A stretch of 23,558 nucleotides of DNA from a virus, in IMG/VR virus record IMGVR_UViG_3300038854_000097, positions 1 through 23,558 of that record; one strand, 5' to 3'. Made by a program: the position numbers and the translations under genes. The notes beneath the pieces are model-generated. The model saw only the letters and a list, made by a program, of their open reading frames with translations. It searched no databases and had not been told where the DNA came from. Positions within the stretch are counted from its first letter, which is position 1; every line of letters starts with the position of its first letter. This document shows, piece by piece, positions 1 to 8,551 of this stretch.

Positions 1-1128
1 GGTTCATACAACCTGATATTCTTAGATGAGTTCGCATTCGTTGGTATGAACTTGGCTGAAGAGTTTTTCGCATCCGTGTATCCTACGATTTCATCTGGTA
101 CCACATCAAAAATTATCATCGTTTCAACACCCAACGGTCTAAACCATTTCTATAAAATGTGGACCGATGCGATGGAACATCGTAGCAATTATATTCCTAT
201 CGAGGTACATTGGCGCGACGTTCCTGGACGAGATGATAAATGGCGTGAAGAAACAATAAAAAATACTAGCGAAGATCAGTTTAGACAAGAGTTTGAATGT
301 GAATTCATAGGTAGCGTAAATACATTGATCGCTCCTACTAAACTTCGAAGTCTCGCATTTACTGAGTTCAAAAAGGAAGAGTGGGGGTTAGATTATTTAG
401 AACAGCCTCAGAAAAACCATGCATATGTTATATCTGCCGATGTTTCACACGGTGTAGGATTAGATTACTCTGCTTTTTCTGTATTTGATGTGACCCAAAT
501 ACCATATCGGCAAGTGGCTAAATACAGAAATGCTGAAATATCACCGATGCTTTTGCCCGAAGTGATACACAGATATGCTAGATGGTATAACGACGCTTTC
601 GTTTTGGTAGAAAATAATGACATAGGAGGCACCGTCGCTGAAACACTACATAATGAATTAGAGTATGATAATATGTTGTCCACTGTCATGAAAGGCAGGG
701 CAGGACAACAAATCAGTGGTGGATTTGGGGGTGGCACCAATTTAGGTGTCCGAATGTCTAAACAGGTAAAAAGAATCGGCTGTCAGACATTAAAAGATAT
801 GATTGAGTCTGATAAGTTGTTAGTACAAGATTTCGAAACTATACAGGAACTGTCTACATTTGTAGCAAGAAGGCAGTCCTATGAAGCCGAAGAAGGCGCA
901 CATGATGATGTCGTTATGACAATGGTAGCATTTGCTTGGCTCACACGGCAACCATTTTTTAGAGAACTGACAGATACTGATATCAGGGCAAGACTGGCTG
1001 AGGAAAAATATCATGCAATGTTAGATGATTTGACACCTCCAGGATTTATAGACGATGGTCAGAGTGAGGATGCTCTCAGTATAGAACGTGGCAGAGCTGA
1101 TGAGGGATTTTGGACATCGGGTTTGTAA
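1..1128 (+). CDS. 17: Terminase large subunit gp17, 5' partial
   Basis: The reading frame is open from base 1, so the gene starts upstream of the window and the first ATG (46) is internal. About 375 C-terminal residues are visible; T4 gp17 has 610. The fragment opens in the ATPase Walker B segment (LIFLDEFAF, bases 13-39) and continues with the coupling-type motif STPNG (near 124-138). The RNase H-like nuclease domain follows, with acidic residues in SADVSHG (from about 433), VENND (from about 607) and AHDDVV (898-915). These match the places of the three metal-binding acidic residues in T4 gp17. The protein powers DNA packaging at the portal and cuts concatemers at headful. It precedes sheath gene 18, as in T4. 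Identification is secure; the start cannot be seen. Confidence 0.96.
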   Translation, partial: GSYNLIFLDEFAFVGMNLAEEFFASVYPTISSGTTSKIIIVSTPNGLNHFYKMWTDAMEHRSNYIPIEVHWRDVPGRDDKWREETIKNTSEDQFRQEFECEFIGSVNTLIAPTKLRSLAFTEFKKEEWGLDYLEQPQKNHAYVISADVSHGVGLDYSAFSVFDVTQIPYRQVAKYRNAEISPMLLPEVIHRYARWYNDAFVLVENNDIGGTVAETLHNELEYDNMLSTVMKGRAGQQISGGFGGGTNLGVRMSKQVKRIGCQTLKDMIESDKLLVQDFETIQELSTFVARRQSYEAEEGAHDDVVMTMVAFAWLTRQPFFRELTDTDIRARLAEEKYHAMLDDLTPPGFIDDGQSEDALSIERGRADEGFWTSGL

Positions 1129-1139
1129 GACGCGATTTT

Positions 1140-1147
1140 TATAAATA
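1140..1147 (+). promoter_or_regulatory. T4-type late promoter box upstream of gene 18
   Basis: TATAAATA lies just after the end of gene 17 and 62 bases before the gene 18 start, in an AT-rich leader. It matches the T4 late promoter -10 motif exactly. A gp55-type sigma factor that would read it is encoded at 15833-16372. Confidence 0.8.
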
Positions 1148-1209
1148 ATCCCGTGATAATAAAAAACAGATAACTTTTAACAGGTTATAAGAGAAGAGGA
1201 GATTGAATT

Positions 1210-3156
1210 ATGCCATTTCAGGTTTCTCCTGGCGTTAATGTCAGTGAAATTGACCTAACGACCATTGTGCCTGCAGTAGCAACCACGACTGGTGCTATCG
1301 CAATGCACTCGATTTGGGGTCCGTCAAATACACGTGTTCTTGTAGATAGCGAGGATACTTTGGTAAACCAGTTTTTCGTAACTGGTCCAAACTCTAATAC
1401 AGCTTCAGACTTTTTCACCGCAGCGAACTTTCTCGCATACGGTAACTCACTACAAGTTGTTCGTGTTGTTTCTAAATCAACTGGAACGCAAGCTCAAAAT
1501 GCTCACGGGAACTCAGCCAACACCGCAAGAACCTTTATCGAAAACGATGATGATTACGACGAAAACTATTCCTCAGGGATTTCTAACGTGGGTGGCTGGG
1601 TAGCCAAATATCCAGGCGAACTTGGAAATAATATTAGAGTTTCAGTTTGCCCAAGTTCCTCTGCGTTTGAAAGCACTTTGACAGGTAATGTCGCATTTAC
1701 AAATAACAGTGTCACGGTTACAGGTAACGGAACAGCGTTTAGCACTGAATTGGTAGTCGGTGATGTTATTCTTGCTGGACCAGATAGAACACCACGTAAG
1801 GTTGCAACGATTACTAACAACTTCCTGCTCACGCTTCAAACGAAATATGTTGGTAACAATGTGGTTGCTAATACGACCACTGGTGTTTCGCCAACTCGTC
1901 GCTGGGAGTTCTTTGATCAGTTTGACACTGCTCCTGGAACCTCGGACTTTGCTAGCAAGTTTGGCTCTAGCACAGATGAGATGCATATTGTCGTTGCTGA
2001 CGAAGACGGTGGTATCTATGGAACTGCGAACTCTGTAATCGAAAGGTTCAGTAAAGTTTCAAAAGCGAGCGATGCGAAAACAGATGACGGCAGCAATAAC
2101 TACTATGTCGATGTTATCAACAATCAATCACAGTGGGTTTGGTGGGCTGCTCATGTCGGCACTACAACCAACTGGGGATCGCGTGCTGAACTAGGTAATA
2201 CATTTGGTGCTGCTGCTACAGTCAATAATGTTTCTCTCGTTTACGGTAGAGACGGTCAGGGTCCATCGGATTCAGATTACATCAATGCTCTGGATGAGTT
2301 TAAGGATCCAGAAGTTGTAGACGTTTCCTTCATTCTAAACTCTGCAGGTGGTGCGACTCGTGCGCTTCACGCGATCGATAATATCGCCGAGTTTAGGAAG
2401 GACTGTATCGTATGTATTTCACCAGAACGTGCCGATGTTGTCAACAACTCCAGTTACGTTGGCAAAGAAGTTGTGGATACAATTGCTTTCCGCAATACTC
2501 TAAGGTCAACTTCTTATGCGGTTATGGACAGCGGTTTCAAATATCAGTATGACAAATATAACGACGTTTTCAGGTATGTTCCGCTAAATGGTGACACCGC
2601 TGGTCTTATGGTTCGCACCGATAATACTCGCGACCCTTGGTACTCACCAGCTGGATTTAATCGCGGTATTATGAAAAATGTAGTCAAGCTGTCGTTTAAT
2701 CCTAATAAAACTCAGCGTGATGAACTTTATAAAAACGGAATTAATCCTGTTATCACTCAGGCTGGTCAAGGAACCTTGCTCTTCGGTGATAAAACTTTGC
2801 TCGATAAGCCGAGTGCCTTTGATCGTATCAATGTGCGTCGACTGTTTATCGTTCTCGAAAAAGCGATTGCAACTGCAGCTAAGTTTACGCTCTTTGAGTT
2901 CAATGATGAGTTTACGCGAGCACAGTTTAGAAACTTGGTCGAGCCTTTCCTTAGGGATGTTCAGGGTCGTCGTGGTATATTTGATTTCCGTGTTGTATGT
3001 GACGAAACTAATAACACTGGCGAGGTAATAGATAGAAACGAGTTTGTCGGTGATATCTTCATCAAACCTGCTCGAGCAATCAACTTTATCCAACTCAACT
3101 TTGTTGCAGTTCGGACTGGTGTTGATTTTTCTGAAATCGTTGGTCAGTTCGGCTAA
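1210..3156 (+). CDS. 18: Contractile tail sheath protein gp18
   Basis: 648 residues, close to the 659 of T4 gp18. The N-terminus (MPFQVSPGVNVSEIDLT) is the typical opening of phage sheath proteins, the strand that threads into neighbouring subunits. The C-terminal part (IFDFRVVCDETNNTG, then DIFIKPARAINFIQLNF) is the conserved sheath core. The middle, roughly residues 160-230, is Thr/Val/Asn-rich beta sequence and probably forms the variable protruding domain. The protein polymerises around the gp19 tube and contracts during infection. AGGAG (1197-1201) sits 8 bases before ATG, and a late promoter lies upstream. Gene 19 follows 26 bases downstream. Longer minus-strand open frames inside it are shadows. 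Confidence 0.96.
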   Translation: MPFQVSPGVNVSEIDLTTIVPAVATTTGAIAMHSIWGPSNTRVLVDSEDTLVNQFFVTGPNSNTASDFFTAANFLAYGNSLQVVRVVSKSTGTQAQNAHGNSANTARTFIENDDDYDENYSSGISNVGGWVAKYPGELGNNIRVSVCPSSSAFESTLTGNVAFTNNSVTVTGNGTAFSTELVVGDVILAGPDRTPRKVATITNNFLLTLQTKYVGNNVVANTTTGVSPTRRWEFFDQFDTAPGTSDFASKFGSSTDEMHIVVADEDGGIYGTANSVIERFSKVSKASDAKTDDGSNNYYVDVINNQSQWVWWAAHVGTTTNWGSRAELGNTFGAAATVNNVSLVYGRDGQGPSDSDYINALDEFKDPEVVDVSFILNSAGGATRALHAIDNIAEFRKDCIVCISPERADVVNNSSYVGKEVVDTIAFRNTLRSTSYAVMDSGFKYQYDKYNDVFRYVPLNGDTAGLMVRTDNTRDPWYSPAGFNRGIMKNVVKLSFNPNKTQRDELYKNGINPVITQAGQGTLLFGDKTLLDKPSAFDRINVRRLFIVLEKAIATAAKFTLFEFNDEFTRAQFRNLVEPFLRDVQGRRGIFDFRVVCDETNNTGEVIDRNEFVGDIFIKPARAINFIQLNFVAVRTGVDFSEIVGQFG

Positions 3157-3160
3157 ATAT
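3153..3160 (+). promoter_or_regulatory. Degenerate late-promoter-like box before gene 19
   Basis: CTAAATAT overlaps the gene 18 stop codon and ends 22 bases before the gene 19 ATG. It keeps the TAAATA core of TATAAATA. The same 9-mer GCTAAATAT recurs before gene 20. It may be a weak late promoter or chance AT-rich sequence; base matching alone does not decide. Confidence 0.35.
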
Positions 3161-3182
3161 AGGTAAAGAGGAGATATAGGAT

Positions 3183-3740
3183 ATGCCATTTAATGTAACA
3201 GAGTTCGCCTCTGCTGGTCTACCGTTCGGCGGTGCTCGCCCCTCACTATTCAGTGTGACGGTCGATACTCCAGCTGGGGTTCCCGCAATCGGTGAAAGAA
3301 TGTCTTTTACCTGCCGTTCTGCTCAGATTCCTTCCAGTATCTTGAGCACTATCCCCCAAAGATATTTTGGGCGTGAAGTTAAAATGGCTGGTACAAGAAC
3401 TTTTGAACCATGGACAGTAACAGTTCTCAATGACGAAGATTTTGTAATTCGTCAGGCAATGGAACAGTGGAGTAATGCTATCAACGCGCATCAAGCTAAC
3501 TTGCGCGATGGTGGTCTCTCAACACTAGCAAGTTATCGTACGACTGCTACAGTCAGTCAATACAATAAAACTGGCGGTGTAGTTCGTACATACGAATTTA
3601 TCAACATCTTCCCAACTAATGTCAGTGCGATTGACCTTGATTGGGATAATGCTGATGCGATAGAAATTTTCACTGTCGAGTTTCAGTATGATTACTGGCA
3701 AACGGTTGCTCCAACGACAACTGGTACTATAGTCGTTTAA
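3183..3740 (+). CDS. 19: Tail tube protein gp19
   Basis: 185 residues, slightly longer than T4 gp19 (163). The N-terminus (MPFNVTEFASAGLPFGGARP) and the segment RYFGREVKMAG followed by TFEPWTVTVLND are characteristic of T4-like tube proteins. The beta-rich fold ends with EFQYDYW. Subunits stack as hexameric rings to form the rigid inner tail tube, inside the gp18 sheath. AGAGGAG (3167-3173) gives a ribosome site 9 bases before ATG. It lies directly behind gene 18 and is followed by a hairpin terminator, which may help set how much tube mRNA is made relative to portal mRNA. Confidence 0.95.
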   Translation: MPFNVTEFASAGLPFGGARPSLFSVTVDTPAGVPAIGERMSFTCRSAQIPSSILSTIPQRYFGREVKMAGTRTFEPWTVTVLNDEDFVIRQAMEQWSNAINAHQANLRDGGLSTLASYRTTATVSQYNKTGGVVRTYEFINIFPTNVSAIDLDWDNADAIEIFTVEFQYDYWQTVAPTTTGTIVV

Positions 3741-3744
3741 TTGA

Positions 3745-3792
3745 AGCGGTCTATCGATCGGAACACACAGATTCGCTTGCGTGGAGACCGCT
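3745..3792 (+). promoter_or_regulatory. Alternative stem competing with the 3782-3813 terminator
   Basis: AGCGGTCT (3745-3752) is the exact reverse complement of AGACCGCT (3785-3792). The latter is also the 5' arm of the terminator hairpin next to it. The two pairings exclude each other, so the leader holds three segments (A 3745-3752, B 3783-3792, C 3804-3812) with A and C both able to pair with B. This resembles an antiterminator/terminator layout. Function is inferred from complementarity only. Confidence 0.5.
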
Positions 3793-3820
3793 AAATATCT
3801 TTGGCGGTCTCCATTTCTAT
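3782..3820 (+). terminator. Hairpin terminator between genes 19 and 20
   Basis: TGGAGACCGC (3782-3791) pairs perfectly over 10 bp with GCGGTCTCCA (3804-3813), with a 12-base loop, and is followed by TTTCTATT. The stem is GC-rich. The U-tract is interrupted, so termination may be partial. Confidence 0.7.
3791..3798 (+). promoter_or_regulatory. Degenerate late-promoter-like box in terminator loop before gene 20
   Basis: CTAAATAT starts in the last base of the 5' stem arm and runs through the hairpin loop, ending 34 bases before the gene 20 ATG. It repeats the GCTAAATAT seen before gene 19. A late promoter here would let gene 20 be transcribed after upstream messages are stopped by the same hairpin. 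Weak evidence: six of eight bases match TATAAATA. Confidence 0.33.
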
Positions 3821-3832
3821 TAGGAAGAAGAT

Positions 3833-5503
3833 ATGGCAGTTGAATTATTTGGATTTAGAATCGGTCGTGCTGACGAGGAAGCGCAACGTGCCGAGGCGAT
3901 ACCTTCCTTTGCACCACCACCTAACGAGGATGGTGCGATTGAAGTTGCCTCTGGCGGCGTTTATGGTCAGGTTCTTGATGTTGAAGGCACAGCGAAAAAT
4001 GAGGCAGAACTCGTTACAAAATATCGAGAGCTTTCAATGCAACCTGAGTGTGAGCGTGCGATCGAAGATATAGTTAATGAAGCCATTGTAACTAATGAAC
4101 GTTCGGTTCCTGTTGAATTAGATTTAGATCAGGTGAAACAGCCAGAGCGTGTCAAAAATCGTATCCGCGAAGAGTTTTATAAGATTGGCGAAATGCTCGA
4201 TCTTTCTAATATTTCGTACGATATATTTAAACGATGGTATATTGATGGGCGTTTGTACTATCACATAATGATAGATGAAACGAAACCTCGCGAAGGAATA
4301 AAAGAGTTGCGTTATATCGATCCTCGTAGGATACGAAAGGTTCGTGAACCAGCTAAAAAAATCAATAACAAACCACCGCCACCACGTGGCTTAAAGCCTG
4401 CACCTGCATACAATGAGTACTACTTATACAATCACTCAGGCATTGGTGCACAACAGGCGTCACAAGGTATTAAAATTTCACCAGATAGCATATGCCATAT
4501 TCATTGTGGTTTGATGGATGGTCGCAATAAAATGATCCTCGGTCATTTGCAAAAAGCAATCAAGCCAATGAACCAGTTGCGTATGCTTGAGGATGCTGTT
4601 GTAATCTATCGTCTCGCGCGTGCGCCTGAGCGAAGAATATTTTACATTGATGTGGGTAACTTACCGAAGATGAAAGCCGAGCAATATTTGCGCGACATGA
4701 TGACGAAACATAAAAATAAACTCGTCTATGATGCAAATACAGGTGAGGTCAGAGACGATCGTAAGTTTATGACGATGCTCGAAGATTACTGGTTGCCTCG
4801 TCGTGAGGGTGGTCGCGGAACCGAAATTACCACACTTCCTGGCGGTCAGAACCTCGGTGAAATGGAAGATGTAGATTACTTCCGCAAAAAACTTTATATG
4901 TCTCTGAATGTTCCAGTGTCGAGACTTGAGGCTGATAATGCATTCAACCTTGGTCGAGCCAGTGAAATATCGCGTGATGAGCTGAAGTTTACTAAGTTCG
5001 TCAGCCGTTTACGAAATAGATTCAGCATGTTATTTGACGAGTTGCTTGAAATACAACTTGCTCTAACTGGTGTTATGTCTCGTGCAGAGTGGCGTTCGAT
5101 AAAAAATAGTGTGAAATATGACTTTATGAAGGATAATTATTTCACCGAACTTAAAGAGCAGGAACTTATCAACTCACGTCTTTCCATACTTCAGCAAGCA
5201 GAAGCATTTGAAGGAAAGTTTTTCTCAGCTGAGTGGATCCGTAAACATGTTCTTCGTTTCACCGAGGATGAGATAGCAGAAATCGATGCTCAGATGAAGA
5301 GCGAGGCAGGTGATACAGATCAGCCTGAAGAGGAGCCGCCTCAAGAGGAGGAATACAAGCCAGACTCTAATAATCAAATTGTTGAAATACATAGTTCAGT
5401 TGAACCAGAAAAACCTCTTTCTGAAGAAGATAAATTACTCATAGAGAGCATGACTAAAGCTCTAGATAAAGTGACAAAAGACGAGATTAAGGATGATCTA
5501 TGA
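3833..5503 (+). CDS. 20: Portal vertex protein gp20
   Basis: 556 residues against 524 in T4 gp20. Conserved portal stretches include [20 protein letters not shown] with [11 protein letters not shown] (about residues 61-90), [17 protein letters not shown] (about 159-175) and [18 protein letters not shown] (from about residue 344). The C-terminal about 75 residues are very acidic ([10 protein letters not shown]). The dodecameric portal starts prohead assembly at one vertex, docks the gp17 packaging motor and later joins the tail. GGAAGAAG lies just before the ATG. Its stop overlaps the start of the collagen-like gene by four bases (ATGA), suggesting coupled translation. Confidence 0.96.
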   Translation: MAVELFGFRIGRADEEAQRAEAIPSFAPPPNEDGAIEVASGGVYGQVLDVEGTAKNEAELVTKYRELSMQPECERAIEDIVNEAIVTNERSVPVELDLDQVKQPERVKNRIREEFYKIGEMLDLSNISYDIFKRWYIDGRLYYHIMIDETKPREGIKELRYIDPRRIRKVREPAKKINNKPPPPRGLKPAPAYNEYYLYNHSGIGAQQASQGIKISPDSICHIHCGLMDGRNKMILGHLQKAIKPMNQLRMLEDAVVIYRLARAPERRIFYIDVGNLPKMKAEQYLRDMMTKHKNKLVYDANTGEVRDDRKFMTMLEDYWLPRREGGRGTEITTLPGGQNLGEMEDVDYFRKKLYMSLNVPVSRLEADNAFNLGRASEISRDELKFTKFVSRLRNRFSMLFDELLEIQLALTGVMSRAEWRSIKNSVKYDFMKDNYFTELKEQELINSRLSILQQAEAFEGKFFSAEWIRKHVLRFTEDEIAEIDAQMKSEAGDTDQPEEEPPQEEEYKPDSNNQIVEIHSSVEPEKPLSEEDKLLIESMTKALDKVTKDEIKDDL

Positions 5504-7476
5504 GTGTCGTCAGCGAATTAAAGGAAGCTAAACTTCTTGCTGCAGCTCTCAAGTTAGCAAAGCAGCACTCGAGTGAAATTATTACTGAGGAGATAGAACT
5601 TCTCCGCGAATCGCTCGAAACGCAAATAAAAAATATCGAAAAAATCCATGAAGGTAGTATTTTTACTGGACCGAAAGGCGATCCTGGTTTAACTGGACCA
5701 CAGGGAGAGGTTGGACCACAGGGTATTAAAGGTGATACTGGCGCACGTGGTCCAAGAGGCGAGCGTGGCTTAATAGGTGAGCAGGGCTATCAGGGTGAAA
5801 CTGGACCGAAAGGCGAAAAGGGAGATCCTGGTCCACAAGGTGAGCGTGGTTTTATAGGCGAACAGGGTGAGCAAGGTGTGCAGGGTCCAGTTGGACCTAT
5901 CGGGGCAAGAGGCGAGCGCGGTTTACAGGGCGAAAAAGGTGAAAAAGGCGAACGTGGTTTGCTTGGGGAACAAGGGGTTCCTGGACCGGAGGGTCCACAA
6001 GGTCCACAAGGTGAACAAGGTTTGCTTGGCGAACAAGGTCCACCAGGACCTGCAGGTGCAGTCGGACCTCAAGGAGTTCAAGGTAAAACTGGACCGAGAG
6101 GTGAAATAGGACCTACTGGACCGAGAGGAGAAAAGGGTGATCCTGGATCCGATGCTGATGTAACTAAATTAGAAGAGCGACTCGAGGTAACTGTCAAACA
6201 AATCAATGACAGAATTTCTAAAGTTGCTGCAGGAAGCGGCGGCGGTGGTGGTAGCGGTGAGGTCAGATTAGAATTTTTAGATGATATTGACAGAGCGACT
6301 GCCTTAGTAAACGGAAAGTTCCTCAAATATGACTCTGCATCTGGCACGTTCGTTGGTGCTGATGCTGGCGGCAGTCTTACTATAAAAGAAGAGGGAACCA
6401 ATGTAGGAACTAATATTACAACTCTTGATTTTATTGGATCGACTGTAACCGCGTCAGGCAACTCAACTTTTGTAACTATCAACTCTAATCCAGATGCTAC
6501 TTTTATATCAAACACAGCAGCTAGACTGTTAATAAATGATCGCGCGCAAGTAGCCAACGTTGCAGCATTAGCTGCTCTCGCTAATACAAACTCAGCTATC
6601 AGCAATCTCAATACAAATTTGACTGGTACAAACACTGCTATTAGAACTTTGGTCAGCGACCGATTACAGGTTGCCAATGCTGTAGTAAACCTACGAGATT
6701 TGAGCGATGTTGCTAACATAACACCCAGTGATGGTCATTTTTTAAAATTTAACAATGCTAATTCAACTTTCACTTTCGCTGCTGCATCTGGTGGTGGGAC
6801 AGATACCTTGGCGAGAAGTGGGATAACGGCGACGAACACTGCTCTTCGTTTATTGATAAGTGATAGAGCTCAAGTTGCGAATGTAGTTCTCAAAACTGGC
6901 GGCACAATGAGTGGGGACTTGGTCCTTTCGGGTGCTGATGTACAATTAAATTTGGGTGCTAATACCGCGATTAAACAAGGCTCTGCGAATACTATAGTGT
7001 TTCAAACAGGGAAAGCAGCTGGTTTAACCACTACGCTGACTCTCGATTCAGAACAAGATTCTACATTTACAGGTGGAATCGTGATGAACGGTAGCAGTAA
7101 ATCATTGACTCTCAATAATAATATGCTCGATGAATTTACTGAATTTGCTCGAGCTTTAGAAAACTCAGGAACTTCGAAAACGCTCGATGTTAGTGACAAC
7201 ACACAACTATATACTCTCACTGGTAATGTTACATTTACACTTCCTGCGTTATCCACTTATCCTGATAACAGCGTCAAAACTATTACGATCGTTGTCAAAC
7301 AGGATGGCACAGGTTCACGAACTGTTGATTTTAGTGCAACCGATGGATTTTCGATCAATAACTCAGCCTCTGTGCCTGATCCAACCGCAGGTGCGAATAA
7401 GGTTTCTATGTATACATGTGTTGGGATTAAAGAACTAAGCGAGTGGTTCATTTCACTCTCTTATATTGATGACTAA
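5500..7476 (+). CDS. Collagen-like fibre protein
   Basis: 658 residues, with no T4 counterpart at this position. The order is a helical N-terminus (residues 1-50), 53 uninterrupted Gly-X-Y triplets (57-215), a short coiled-coil-like segment (about 219-241) and a glycine linker (SGGGGGSG). Beta-rich fibre modules follow, including three copies of a 13-residue motif like [13 protein letters not shown], then a C-terminal domain with [12 protein letters not shown] and [14 protein letters not shown], a type common at fibre tips. A trimeric fibre is likely, with the collagen helix as shaft and the C-terminus as knob or receptor-binding tip. Overlap with gene 20 and a place before gene 67 suggest a head or portal-region fibre, but it could be a tail fibre. 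Assignment as a fibre rests on domain architecture; its location on the virion is inference. Confidence 0.8.
   Translation: MSVVSELKEAKLLAAALKLAKQHSSEIITEEIELLRESLETQIKNIEKIHEGSIFTGPKGDPGLTGPQGEVGPQGIKGDTGARGPRGERGLIGEQGYQGETGPKGEKGDPGPQGERGFIGEQGEQGVQGPVGPIGARGERGLQGEKGEKGERGLLGEQGVPGPEGPQGPQGEQGLLGEQGPPGPAGAVGPQGVQGKTGPRGEIGPTGPRGEKGDPGSDADVTKLEERLEVTVKQINDRISKVAAGSGGGGGSGEVRLEFLDDIDRATALVNGKFLKYDSASGTFVGADAGGSLTIKEEGTNVGTNITTLDFIGSTVTASGNSTFVTINSNPDATFISNTAARLLINDRAQVANVAALAALANTNSAISNLNTNLTGTNTAIRTLVSDRLQVANAVVNLRDLSDVANITPSDGHFLKFNNANSTFTFAAASGGGTDTLARSGITATNTALRLLISDRAQVANVVLKTGGTMSGDLVLSGADVQLNLGANTAIKQGSANTIVFQTGKAAGLTTTLTLDSEQDSTFTGGIVMNGSSKSLTLNNNMLDEFTEFARALENSGTSKTLDVSDNTQLYTLTGNVTFTLPALSTYPDNSVKTITIVVKQDGTGSRTVDFSATDGFSINNSASVPDPTAGANKVSMYTCVGIKELSEWFISLSYIDD
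5668..6144 (+). repeat. Collagen Gly-X-Y coding repeat (53 triplets)
   Basis: Every third codon is glycine for 159 codons without a break. X/Y positions are dominated by Pro, Glu, Lys, Gln and Arg (GPQ, GEQ, GEK, GER, GPR). Near-identical DNA units such as ggtgaacaaggtttgcttgg recur, so the tract could change length by slippage or recombination. Confidence 0.95.
6523..6885 (+). repeat. Three copies of a 13-residue fibre motif
   Basis: Copies lie at about 6523-6561 ([13 protein letters not shown]), 6643-6681 ([13 protein letters not shown]) and 6847-6885 ([13 protein letters not shown]). They are separated by Asn/Thr-rich sequence within the collagen-like protein. Spacing of about 120 and 204 bases suggests repeated fibre-shaft modules. 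Confidence 0.7.
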
Positions 7477-7490
7477 GAAAGGATTTCAAA

Positions 7491-7670
7491 ATGGATAAAG
7501 AACATGTTCTTGGTATGATTAATGTGATTGATGTGTGTGCTAAACGAGGTGCGTTCGAAGGTTCCGAACTCGGTAGGATTGCAACTTTACGTGCTGTGCT
7601 TGTAGCAGAAGCTGAGCCGCCTAAAGAAAAAGATCAGCCGCAGGGCGAACTAGAAGTGAAAGAATTATAA
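7491..7670 (+). CDS. Small 59-residue protein, function unknown
   Basis: ATG at 7491 opens a frame of 59 residues ending in TAA at 7668-7670, with AAAGGA (7478-7483) 7 bases before ATG. The N-terminal half (MINVIDVCAKRGAF, then SELGRIATLRAVL) is likely helical. The C-terminal half is rich in Glu, Lys and Pro. I have a general impression of similar short RGAF-containing proteins next to structural genes in environmental phages, but I cannot name a function. It sits between the fibre gene and gene 67, and a late promoter overlaps its stop codon. It may be a chaperone or accessory for the preceding fibre, which is speculation. Confidence 0.72.
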   Translation: MDKEHVLGMINVIDVCAKRGAFEGSELGRIATLRAVLVAEAEPPKEKDQPQGELEVKEL

Positions 7671-7673
7671 ATA
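7666..7673 (+). promoter_or_regulatory. T4-type late promoter box upstream of gene 67
   Basis: TATAAATA overlaps the TAA stop of the 59-residue gene and ends 33 bases before the gene 67 ATG. Exact match to the T4 late -10 motif, with a spacing like the boxes before genes 22 and 23. Confidence 0.78.
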
Positions 7674-7706
7674 ATCGTGAAATTTTAGATAGCAAGGAGA
7701 TACTTT

Positions 7707-7925
7707 ATGAGCGACATTGAACAAGCGATCGCGGCTGCTAAAGTTGGTAACGCTGCCGATTTTCAGTCAAGTATACAGTCCGCTCTCATGGATCGTCTAG
7801 GTGACGCAATCGATGCGAGAAAGACGCAGGTTGCTGCTTCATATCTCCAGCCTGAAGAAGAACCTGAAGAACTCGAGGTCGAAGTAGACGAACCAGAAGC
7901 AGAGGAACCTGAGCCTGATGTCTAA
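7707..7925 (+). CDS. 67: Prohead core protein gp67
   Basis: 72 residues against 80 in T4 gp67. The plan is the same: a helical first half (IEQAIAAAKVGNAADFQSSI, MDRLGDAIDARKTQVAASYL) and a strongly acidic tail of Glu, Asp, Val and Pro. In T4, gp67 is an internal scaffold component that helps set head shape and is degraded by the gp21 protease. Position after a late promoter and before genes 21 and 22 supports the call. AAGGAG (7694-7699) lies 7 bases before ATG. Its last 8 bases overlap the next gene. Confidence 0.85.
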   Translation: MSDIEQAIAAAKVGNAADFQSSIQSALMDRLGDAIDARKTQVAASYLQPEEEPEELEVEVDEPEAEEPEPDV

Positions 7926-8541
7926 ATCTTTTTCGCAGCTTGTAGAGCAGCTCAACAAACGCTCAAAATTAGAGGAACGTCGGTCGGAGGCTGACGATCC
8001 ATACTCATATGACCCAAAGGATGATGAGACTAAATCACTTGAGCCACGTGCGAAGGGTGAACGCGACTTCAAAGGCAAGCACAGTGTCGAAAAGAAAAAG
8101 CATCCTGTTGCTAGTGACGATGTGTTTCAAGGAGCCACTAAACCTACAACACCAAAAGGAAAAGGTGGTGCAGGTGAAGGTGTAATCAAGCAAGGTTCTA
8201 GTGACGTAAAGGTAAATCACGACGGTTCTAAAAATCCTGACAAGAGCAAAGCTATACCGAAACGATTCGGTGATCTTCGGATAGTAAATCCTGTCAAGGA
8301 GGGTGTTGAGCTAGAAGAAACTGCGTTTCAAGATATTCAAAAGATAGCCAAAAGCAAGCGCGAAGGGCGTGTTCGCTTTTCTAATGGTCGTTTCGAATCT
8401 GTCGATCCTGATACGGCTAAAGCTCTCGTTTCGGCTCATGGCAAATTGAACTCTGGTAATAAACAAAAATTTGAGCAAACCGTCAACAAAGATTTCACAG
8501 GAATGATGAAGATGGTTGACTTCGCCATGGGAAACAAATAG
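7918..8541 (+). CDS. Probable prohead core protein (gp68-like position)
   Basis: 207 residues; T4 gp68 has 141. The first about 120 residues are charged, low-complexity and probably disordered (many Lys, Asp, Ser, Gly, Pro). The last about 70 residues are ordered: FQDIQKIAKSKREGRV, then SVDPDTAKALVSAHGKL and an end with MMKMVDFAMGNK. The place between 67 and 21 is that of gp68, a minor scaffold protein in T4. Similarity to T4 gp68 itself cannot be confirmed by eye, so the function is assigned mainly by order. It starts inside gene 67 (8-base overlap), suggesting coupled translation, and a minus-strand frame over it is a shadow. Confidence 0.6.
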   Translation: MSKSFSQLVEQLNKRSKLEERRSEADDPYSYDPKDDETKSLEPRAKGERDFKGKHSVEKKKHPVASDDVFQGATKPTTPKGKGGAGEGVIKQGSSDVKVNHDGSKNPDKSKAIPKRFGDLRIVNPVKEGVELEETAFQDIQKIAKSKREGRVRFSNGRFESVDPDTAKALVSAHGKLNSGNKQKFEQTVNKDFTGMMKMVDFAMGNK

Positions 8542-8551
8542 GAGTTCATAG

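Noticed and set aside
2644-3189. 181-codon minus-strand frame over the end of gene 18
   Set aside because: It overlaps conserved sheath sequence and has no motif, so it is a shadow. No antisense promoter was seen.
6078-6719. 213-codon minus-strand frame over the fibre gene
   Set aside because: Low-complexity antisense of the Gly-rich and Ala/Thr-rich fibre sequence; the plus-strand collagen tract is unambiguous.
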